Assembly (NCBI GenBank): GCA_026914095.1
Contig: JAPPIY010000267.1
Location: forward strand, 1 to 5,391
Direction of reading: 5' to 3'
Length of the DNA stretch: 5,391 nt
From: Oligoflexia bacterium
Lineage (GTDB): Bacteria; Bdellovibrionota; Bdellovibrionia; Bdellovibrionales; UBA1609
The notes under the pieces are model-generated. The model searched no databases, was not told where the DNA came from, and saw nothing but the letters and a program-made list of their open reading frames with translations. Position numbers and translations under genes: made by a program. Positions 1 through 4,893 of this stretch are shown one piece after another (within the stretch, counting starts at the first letter, position 1; every line of letters begins with the position of its first letter).

Positions 1-11
1 TAGTCATTTCA

Positions 12-46
12 ACAACTTAACTCTTATCAAATAGAACTTAAGTTGT
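12..46. repeat. 9-bp inverted repeat in the leader of the first gene
   Basis: Positions 12-20 (acaacttaa) and 38-46 (ttaagttgt) are perfect reverse complements separated by 17 bases. No T-run follows, so this is not a normal intrinsic terminator. It lies about 60 bases before the first start codon and could be an operator, or the end of a repeat element extending outside the window. An imperfect direct repeat (19-37 and 69-86, core aactct-atcaa-tag) overlaps it. The rest of 1-107 is AT-rich; TATATAAG at 58-65 could be a -10 region, but no -35 box sits at the right distance. Confidence 0.4.
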
Positions 47-107
47 CATGAACCTTGTATATAAGCTCAAACTCTATCAATTAGACCAAGCAATAAAAAG
101 GTAATTT

Positions 108-1406
108 ATGGGAAAAATACGCCTTTTGATATTCTTTCTTTTTTTAAGCTTAAATCTGCCTTATGCCAGAGCTGTCCATTTTCTTAGCCCGCCGGTTGAG
201 GAGACAAGAGGCTGTTGGCAGGTTTTTAAAAAACCTTCTAATTCTAAAAAAAACATTTACTCTAAATGGCCGAACATAACTAATCCAAAGCCTCCTATTC
301 CAGAGGATGTAAAAAAAAGAATTCTTTCTCATCCTAGAGTCAAAGAGTTAAAAGCCTCCTATAAAAGCGGGAAAGGACTTACTTTTGATTTTTCTTATCT
401 GGGACAGGAAACTTTCCATAAGGGAGAGCATATTCAGCAGGTTTTTTTAATCAAAATAATTAAACTGATATTTCCAAAAGCCAAGAGCATAACAAGGAAC
501 TATAACACCCGATACGATTCTCTGTATCCATTTAACCAATCTTCAAAAGTTCATATTCCTTTGAAAGTCTTTGATATTCGGGAATCTGTGAAATTTGTAA
601 CAGAACAAGATTTTGAAAGATATCTATCCATCGATAAAATTATTGTGGATATGGTTTTGCTCAAAATGGCCAACAGCTCTCAAAAAGGCATTCCTGATGA
701 ATATAAAAAATCTTTTCCGTCTTTTGAAAAAAACAGTGTGCTTTCTCTTTATCTTCCGGAAAAATATTTAAATTATAAACATGAAGATTTACAAGATGAG
801 TCTCTAGATCTGTTTCAAATTTTGGATGAGTTTCTAGCTCTCGGCTTTCGCAAGGTTTTTCTCACCTCACACTTCAACTCAAGGCTTTCAGAAGATCTAA
901 GGAGTCGATTTTTATCCGCGCTTTCCAATAATTTTGATAAAATTCTTTTTTTAAGCCAGCTCTCCCCTAAAGAGCTTTTTCAGATTCAAGATCAAGACAA
1001 AGTTATTTTTTTTAATGATCTCACAGGCTATACTCCTGTTCTGCACTCTCTGGCAGATACCGCCTTTATTTTTGGACCTGTCAATATGCTGGAAGGTCTT
1101 TTTTTAGGAGCTAGAGTCGTTTTTATGAATAAAGAATATTCAACCAATAAAAAATACTGTATCGCTTTTGACCAGTTAAAACAAACGGCTTTAAAAACAA
1201 ATCGGGCGGTTTATATAGAGCGTTTGGATGAGTTGGAAGAGGCTCTCCATACACTGGATCAGCTTTCTTTAAAGCCTATTGTCTATCCGGATGAAGCAGT
1301 TAATTCTTCTAAGGGGGACGCTTTAAATCAATTGATTGAAAGGCTTTATTTTCAAATTACGGAAAACGCCCTTATTGAGCAACACAGGTTTATAGAGCGC
1401 TCTTAA
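108..1406 (+). CDS. Exported hypothetical protein, weak GT-B glycosyltransferase-like C-terminal half
   Basis: I do not recognise this 432-residue protein as a named family. The start is supported by an AAGG ribosome-binding site at 98-101, six bases before the ATG. The N-terminus looks like a Sec signal peptide: K3 and R5, a hydrophobic core at about 6-17, and an A-R-A site at 20-22 for cleavage before V23. Residues 23-150 are basic and without a recognisable motif. From about 245 the sequence shows alternating hydrophobic strands and helices. The stretch 297-341 contains a strand, then LADTAFIFGP and NMLEGLFLGARVV, recalling the nucleotide-sugar-binding part of GT-B enzymes such as KDO transferase, where a GGHNxLEP-type motif precedes an LGxPV strand; E329 would be the equivalent acid. 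A GT-B enzyme with a cleavable signal peptide would be unusual, so the resemblance may only reflect fold. The stop codon lies inside an inverted repeat (see 1399-1731). The coding call is secure; the function is not. Confidence 0.82.
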   Translation: MGKIRLLIFFLFLSLNLPYARAVHFLSPPVEETRGCWQVFKKPSNSKKNIYSKWPNITNPKPPIPEDVKKRILSHPRVKELKASYKSGKGLTFDFSYLGQETFHKGEHIQQVFLIKIIKLIFPKAKSITRNYNTRYDSLYPFNQSSKVHIPLKVFDIRESVKFVTEQDFERYLSIDKIIVDMVLLKMANSSQKGIPDEYKKSFPSFEKNSVLSLYLPEKYLNYKHEDLQDESLDLFQILDEFLALGFRKVFLTSHFNSRLSEDLRSRFLSALSNNFDKILFLSQLSPKELFQIQDQDKVIFFNDLTGYTPVLHSLADTAFIFGPVNMLEGLFLGARVVFMNKEYSTNKKYCIAFDQLKQTALKTNRAVYIERLDELEEALHTLDQLSLKPIVYPDEAVNSSKGDALNQLIERLYFQITENALIEQHRFIERS

Positions 1407-1418
1407 ACTGATCCTATT

Positions 1419-1611
1419 TGAAAATTCGGGAATTATAGACTTAATTTTGCATTATTCCCTTTACTTGCTTGTTTTTTATCAGCTTTTTGCATTTCTTTTT
1501 AATGTAAATTTATCTCTTTATTTTTTTCTGGACAAACAGCCTGAAACCCCTATATTTCCTTAGTTTGAAGGTTTTTTGTGTGAAGTCATGCCTATAATTC
1601 CCGAAAATTCA
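1419..1611. repeat. Inner 20-bp inverted-repeat pair, possible MITE-like element ends
   Basis: Left arm 1419-1438 and the reverse complement of 1592-1611 agree at 18 of 20 positions, including the 14-base perfect core ttcgggaattatag. The 153 bases between the arms are very AT-rich and encode nothing recognisable. The right arm also sits in the loop of a separate 7-bp inverted repeat (aagtcat at 1583-1589, atgactt at 1614-1620). The heptamer tcagtat occurs beside both right-hand arms (1609-1615 and 1719-1725), which hints at nested or repeated insertion of related ends. No transposase is seen, so this would be a non-autonomous element or remnant. Confidence 0.55.
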
Positions 1612-1627
1612 GTATGACTTGTTCTGT

Positions 1628-1673
1628 CTTCCCCTGGAAGATGAAACTTCCACATAAGCCTGCCCTTGTGGAA
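1628..1673. other. Cluster of overlapping, mutually exclusive hairpins
   Basis: Four segments can pair in alternation: A 1628-1632 (cttcc), B 1635-1640 (tggaag), C 1647-1654 (cttccaca) and D 1667-1673 (tgtggaa). A pairs with the last five bases of B, B pairs with 1647-1652 of C, and C (1648-1654) pairs with D. The patch 1628-1685 is visibly richer in G and C than its surroundings. The arrangement resembles an attenuator, but no T-run follows on either strand and no gene start lies just downstream. It may therefore simply be the structured end of the surrounding repeat element. It lies in the 3' region of both convergent genes. Confidence 0.4.
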
Positions 1674-1740
1674 ATGGGGGCGGGAATCTCTAAAAAAAAT
1701 TTCAAAATTAAAACCAGATCAGTATAAGAGCTTAAGTTTT

Positions 1741-2706
1741 TCAAAAGCCGTCCGCTTGTTTTTCATAAAAAGTATCTTTTAATTTTAAGGTTTGCCCTCT
1801 TAAAAATTCCTCTATTCCTTGTCTTTTTTTTCCTTCTTTTTGCACTTCTAAAAGGCTTAAAGCTCCAGATCCGCAAGCGATGTTAAGTTGCTCTTTCTCA
1901 ATATGACAAACTTCTCCGGGAGAAAAGTCGGAAAGACTGTGGTTGATAACCTGCGAGTGGTAGATTTTTAACCTTTTTCCTTTTAAAAAGCAAAAGGCTT
2001 GAGGCCCTAAATATAAGGCTCTGATTTTATTATTCAGCTTGAGAGCGGATTCTGTCCATACGATTTGAGCTGATTTTTTATCAACTTTATTGGCATAGGT
2101 TGCTTGGGAGGAATCTTGAGGCTGAGGCTGGATTCTGCCTTCTAAATAAGGAATTAATTTTTCTTCCAATAAAGCTTCTGTTTCTTTTAAAGATTTTTCA
2201 AAGAGAGTTTTGGCATTGTCCTCCTCTTTAATGGTGATTTTTCTATCTGCGATAATATCTCCTGCATCTAGTTTTTCAGCCATGACTTGCAGGCAGACTC
2301 CTGTTTTTTGATCCCCGGCCATTAAAGCTCGCTGAACAGGGGCCGCTCCTCTCCAGCGGGGCAAAAGGCTTAAATGTAGATTTAAAGAGCCTTTAGGAAA
2401 CAATTTAAGATAATGTAAGGGTAAAATTTGTCCATAAGCGCAAACAAAGGAGAAGTTACAATTTTGCTCTTGAATTTTATTTAGAAAATCAATGGATTGG
2501 CTTGTTTTCGGCCTAAAAAGAGGAATATCTTTTGAAAGAGCAAAACCGGCCACTGCTGAGCTTTGTTTTTTTAATCCTCTCCCCTTGAGACGATCGGGCT
2601 GGCTTATAATAGCTTTGAGTTTTAATTGGGGATTTTTTATTAAAAGCTTTAAACAATCCAATGAAAAATCAGAACTGCCTGCAAAAATGAAAGGAAACTG
2701 TTTCAC
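1741..2706 (-). CDS. fmt: Methionyl-tRNA formyltransferase
   Basis: This 321-residue cytoplasmic enzyme transfers a formyl group from 10-formyltetrahydrofolate to the methionine on initiator tRNA, giving the fMet-tRNA used to start translation. The N-terminal formyltransferase domain (about 1-205) has the basic loop QPDRLKGRG at 36-44, the NLHLSLLP signature with N109 and H111, RWRGAAPVQ following it, and catalytic D147 in LDAGD; these match the N/H/D triad of the family. The C-terminal OB-type domain (about 206-315) begins with ANKVDKKSAQIVW and ends with the RGQTLKLKD region. Length is typical. The start is GTG at 2706-2704, chosen because the first beta strand (KQFPFIFAGSSDF) begins where it does in other family members. 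No clear Shine-Dalgarno sequence precedes it. It starts six bases after the def stop, so it is probably translated by coupling to def. All expected motifs are present. Confidence 0.97.
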   Translation of the reverse strand: MKQFPFIFAGSSDFSLDCLKLLIKNPQLKLKAIISQPDRLKGRGLKKQSSAVAGFALSKDIPLFRPKTSQSIDFLNKIQEQNCNFSFVCAYGQILPLHYLKLFPKGSLNLHLSLLPRWRGAAPVQRALMAGDQKTGVCLQVMAEKLDAGDIIADRKITIKEEDNAKTLFEKSLKETEALLEEKLIPYLEGRIQPQPQDSSQATYANKVDKKSAQIVWTESALKLNNKIRALYLGPQAFCFLKGKRLKIYHSQVINHSLSDFSPGEVCHIEKEQLNIACGSGALSLLEVQKEGKKRQGIEEFLRGQTLKLKDTFYEKQADGF

Positions 2707-2712
2707 AAGTTA

Positions 2713-3297
2713 TTAAGCGGTTGCGCTTTTATCAGGATAGCCATTTTTTTTAATCTCTTCTTTAAGCCTCTGCGATTTTATAGGGCTTAAGTGATCAATA
2801 AAGAGCTTGCCGTCTAAATGATCAATTTCATGTTGCAGGCAGATTGAAAGAAGGCCATCTGTTTTTATTAGAACTTCTTGTCCCTCCTCATTTAAAGCTT
2901 TCACTTCTACAATTTCGGCTCGTTTGATCTTTGCAAAATAGCTGGGGAAACTGAGACAGCCTTCAGGAAAGATCACTTGACCTTCTTTTTTGATGACTTC
3001 TGGATTGAATAAAATCAGAGGCTGTTTGATATGGGCCACTAAATCTTTTTTTAGCTCTGAAGTGGAATAGCGAGAATTTTCTTCTGAGGGGTCAGAAAGT
3101 TCAGAACTGGTGTCAGCTGTTAAAAGGCGGACTGGCTGAGCCACTTGAATCGCCGCTAAACCCACTCCATTTTGGCTTTTCATAGTTTCCAGCATATCTT
3201 GAGCCAGTTCTTGTAATTCTGGTGTGATCTTTTCCACCATTTGACCTTTGTGTCTCAAACGAGGATCGGGAAATTTTAAAACCTCTAGTAAAGCCAT
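2713..3297 (-). CDS. def: Peptide deformylase
   Basis: This 194-residue metalloenzyme removes the formyl group from the N-terminal methionine of new proteins as they leave the ribosome. All three family motifs are present: GVGLAAIQ at 44-51, EGCLS at 112-116 with metal ligand C114, and QHEIDHLDG at 155-163 with H156, H160 and catalytic E157. The protein is about 25 residues longer than the E. coli enzyme. Most of the excess is a polar Ser/Glu-rich insertion at about 64-88, between the strand after motif I and the LFNPE strand, which probably forms a surface loop. The ATG at 3297 is followed directly by the usual LLEVLKFPDPRLR start, and a weak GAGTGAG sequence lies just upstream. It is the first gene of the def-fmt operon on this strand. 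Confidence 0.97.
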   Translation of the reverse strand: MALLEVLKFPDPRLRHKGQMVEKITPELQELAQDMLETMKSQNGVGLAAIQVAQPVRLLTADTSSELSDPSEENSRYSTSELKKDLVAHIKQPLILFNPEVIKKEGQVIFPEGCLSFPSYFAKIKRAEIVEVKALNEEGQEVLIKTDGLLSICLQHEIDHLDGKLFIDHLSPIKSQRLKEEIKKNGYPDKSATA

Positions 3298-3444
3298 AAC
3301 TCACTCATAAAAAAGCAACTAGACGAAAAAAGCCTCATTTATTAGGTTTTTTTAAAAATTGCGGTCCAGCTAACTTGCAAAATCCCCTTTTAAATGTCAT
3401 GTATATTATATAGTTTTTGTTTAAAAAAACAAGAGGGAAAAATT
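3298..3444. promoter_or_regulatory. Divergent promoter region between def and the receiver/PopZ-like gene
   Basis: These 147 bases separate the def start (left, minus strand) from the proposed TTG start at 3445 (right, plus strand), so promoters for both directions must lie here unless transcription enters from elsewhere. For the rightward gene the best -10 candidate is the TATATTATATA stretch at 3402-3412. TTGCAA at 3375-3380 is a possible -35, but its 21-base spacing to TATATT is too long. TTGCAA is its own reverse complement and could equally serve the leftward promoter. A weak hairpin (cct 3333-3335 with agg 3344-3346, flanked by A6 and T7) lies at 3326-3353. Exact promoter positions are not established. 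Confidence 0.35.
3433..3437 (+). promoter_or_regulatory. Ribosome-binding site that decides a TTG start
   Basis: GAGGG at 3433-3437 is a good Shine-Dalgarno match and ends seven bases before an in-frame TTG at 3445. The upstream in-frame ATG at 3394 has no such site and lies beside the likely -10 region. The TTG also makes the protein begin right at the first strand of the receiver fold (GIHVALID). Confidence 0.65.
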
Positions 3445-4890
3445 TTGGGCATTCATGTTGCTTTGATAGATAAAAGTGAAATTATTCACAAGATGCTTTT
3501 ACACTGCCTCTATTACTATACAGTCCAAGCGCATCGTTTTGACAGCTTAAAAGAGTATCTTGAAAAATTTCATGATAAAAAACCGAGTCTTGTTTTTGTA
3601 GATTGGGACATCAAACAAGGGGATCAAGCTCTCATTTATACAGCTAAAGAGCAGTTTCATCCTGTACCCTTTGTCTTGCTTTATCGGCAGACTGCTGAAA
3701 AAGAGCTTTCTGGTCTTTCTAAAGACCAGGTTCCTTATAGGGTAAAAAAACCTATCAATCCTAAAGAGGTTAGAGATGTTTGCGCAGAGCTTATACCAGA
3801 ACTGAAAGATTCCGTCCTTCATTCCTTTTTAAAATTTCCAAAGAGTGAAGAGGAAAAAAGACAGGAGCAGAGCCAGCCGGCTCCTTCTCCGTTAAAACAA
3901 AAAGAGACTGCAGAAAATCAGGAAAAGACTGAAGATAAAACAAAAAGTTTTATAGAAAACTTAATAGAAAAAACGGGCTTGTTCAAAATGCCTTCACCTG
4001 AAGAAATAGAGTCAGCGGAAGAATTTCCTGATCCCAATGAAGACAGCTCCTCTTCCAGTTTAAATCCACCGACTGGCCAAGGTTTTCAGACAGCGACAGG
4101 TTTAACTTCTGCTGTTTCTTCTTCTCTAAGCTCAAAAAACAAGAGCGCAACAGCGAAAGCTCCTGACTCTTCAAAAAAAAGCTCCCCCAATCTCCACTCA
4201 AAAGTTGAAACAGTGGGGACAACTCTAACTGACAGGACAGCTCTTACGACAAAAACGATCCCGCAAAAGCTTGATTCTCCTATGCCAAAGTCAAAAGAAA
4301 CTAGCGCGAGGAAACAAAAATCTGTTTCTTCTCCAGAAAAGCCTGTCAATTTAGAAAAAGCGACTGGCAAAGGGTTTCAAACAGCGACAGGTTTGACCTC
4401 TGCTCCTTCTAATTTAAAGTCAGGGGCGGTTATTCCAGAAAAGCAAGGTTCTGGCTCTTCTCAAGAAATAGATTCAAAAGCTATGAAGGCAGGACGATTT
4501 AATAAGGAAGATATAAATATTGATGAAAACACTCAAAATGATCTGGCTCCTATGGCTATTAAAAGCTCTCCGGCGGCAGGAAAGAAACCAGAGCAACAGT
4601 CCTTTGGCAAAAAGGATCTGTTGCAAGTTTTTAATAAATATAAGGACAGCTTGGAATTTCAAAAATTGATGGAAAAGACTCTGGCGGAATATGCCCAGGA
4701 TGCGGTGGCGGGTGTTTTAAAAGGGGATTCCGTTAAAAGCATTCTGCAAAAGCCTTTAGAGGATTTTAAAGAAAGCGCTCAATTTAAACAATTGATTGAA
4801 AAGGAAATTTCTCAATATGTCCGAGCGCAATTGCCTTTAATTATAAAATCAATTGTGGAAAAAGAGATTAAAAAAATCATTGGAGATTAA
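3445..4890 (+). CDS. Degenerate receiver domain fused to a PopZ/DUF2497-like C-terminus
   Basis: The protein has 481 residues from TTG 3445 (498 from the less likely ATG 3394); numbering here is from the TTG. Residues 2-125 look like a CheY-type receiver: strand VALID with D9, phospho-acceptor position D53 in LVFVDWD, and K102 in RVKKP. The second acidic residue is replaced by K10 and the conserved Thr/Ser of strand 4 appears to be Y80, so phosphorylation is uncertain. Residues about 130-385 are a low-complexity Ser/Pro/Lys/Glu linker, predicted disordered, carrying TGxGFQTATGLTSA twice (210-223 and 307-320). Residues about 387-481 are helical and end in a sequence resembling the PopZ/DUF2497 C-terminus (AQLPLIIKSIVEKEIKKI compared with a family pattern near LP-IVE-LV-EEI-RI). 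PopZ proteins self-assemble at the cell pole and recruit partners; a cytoplasmic polar scaffold under receiver control is my inference. It is co-transcribed with the gene starting three bases downstream. Receiver call about 0.75 sure, PopZ-like tail about 0.6. Confidence 0.85.
   Translation: MGIHVALIDKSEIIHKMLLHCLYYYTVQAHRFDSLKEYLEKFHDKKPSLVFVDWDIKQGDQALIYTAKEQFHPVPFVLLYRQTAEKELSGLSKDQVPYRVKKPINPKEVRDVCAELIPELKDSVLHSFLKFPKSEEEKRQEQSQPAPSPLKQKETAENQEKTEDKTKSFIENLIEKTGLFKMPSPEEIESAEEFPDPNEDSSSSSLNPPTGQGFQTATGLTSAVSSSLSSKNKSATAKAPDSSKKSSPNLHSKVETVGTTLTDRTALTTKTIPQKLDSPMPKSKETSARKQKSVSSPEKPVNLEKATGKGFQTATGLTSAPSNLKSGAVIPEKQGSGSSQEIDSKAMKAGRFNKEDINIDENTQNDLAPMAIKSSPAAGKKPEQQSFGKKDLLQVFNKYKDSLEFQKLMEKTLAEYAQDAVAGVLKGDSVKSILQKPLEDFKESAQFKQLIEKEISQYVRAQLPLIIKSIVEKEIKKIIGD
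4072..4113 (+). repeat. First copy of the linker peptide repeat
   Basis: Encodes TGQGFQTATGLTSA. It is 42 bases long and matches the second copy at 4363-4404 at 37 of 42 positions. Four of the five differences are synonymous; the fifth changes Q to K. It lies in an otherwise low-complexity linker. Confidence 0.85.
4363..4404 (+). repeat. Second copy of the linker peptide repeat
   Basis: Encodes TGKGFQTATGLTSA, 97 residues after the first copy and in the same reading frame. Near-identity at the protein level with mostly silent base changes suggests the peptide itself is under selection, as expected for a short binding motif. Confidence 0.85.
4882..4885 (+). promoter_or_regulatory. Ribosome-binding site for the downstream TTG-started gene
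   Basis: GGAG at 4882-4885, within the last codons of the upstream gene, is followed after eight bases by TTG at 4894. This is the best-placed start for the open frame that follows; the only in-frame ATG (5086-5088) would remove more than a third of the visible conserved-looking sequence. Confidence 0.6.
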
Positions 4891-4893
4891 ATT

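Larger units (their letters stand above)
1399..1731. repeat. Outer inverted-repeat pair bounding the convergent intergenic region
   Basis: The left arm 1399-1413 (gctcttaaactgatc) matches the reverse complement of the right arm 1717-1731 (gatcagtataagagc) at 14 of 15 positions. The arms bound almost the whole 334-base gap between the exported-protein gene and fmt, and the left arm includes the last serine codon and stop of the upstream gene. A second pair is nested inside at 1419-1611. No transposase reading frame lies between them. The most likely explanation is a small non-autonomous or decayed mobile element; a structured, bidirectional 3'-end region is the alternative. Target-site duplications could not be identified with confidence. 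Confidence 0.5.

Noticed and set aside
1006..1013. Run of eight T's in the exported-protein gene as a phase-variation tract
   Set aside because: Similar short A/T runs are common throughout this AT-rich window, so nothing marks this one as a switch.
1558..1577. cctt/aagg stem followed by six T's as a terminator for the first gene
   Set aside because: A four-base stem is too weak, and it is about 150 bases past the stop inside the repeat region.
1407..1740. Small gene or transposase fragment in the intergenic region
   Set aside because: No frame of useful length with a start and ribosome-binding site is apparent, and no transposase motif is visible on either strand.
2492..2716. 74-codon open frame on the plus strand opposite fmt
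   Set aside because: It lies wholly opposite a clearly conserved part of fmt, and the product has no recognisable features.
3326..3353. Hairpin flanked by A6 and T7 resembling a bidirectional terminator
   Set aside because: The stem core is only three base pairs with an unpaired G, and it lies between divergent gene starts where a terminator is not expected.
3394..3444. ATG start at 3394 giving a 17-residue N-terminal extension to the receiver/PopZ-like protein
   Set aside because: It overlaps the AT-rich likely -10 region, has no Shine-Dalgarno sequence, and the extension is not part of the receiver fold, whereas TTG 3445 has GAGGG at good spacing.
4086..4370. Long open frame on the minus strand opposite the linker
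   Set aside because: It is a shadow of the low-complexity Ser/Lys linker on the plus strand, with no ribosome-binding site or family resemblance.
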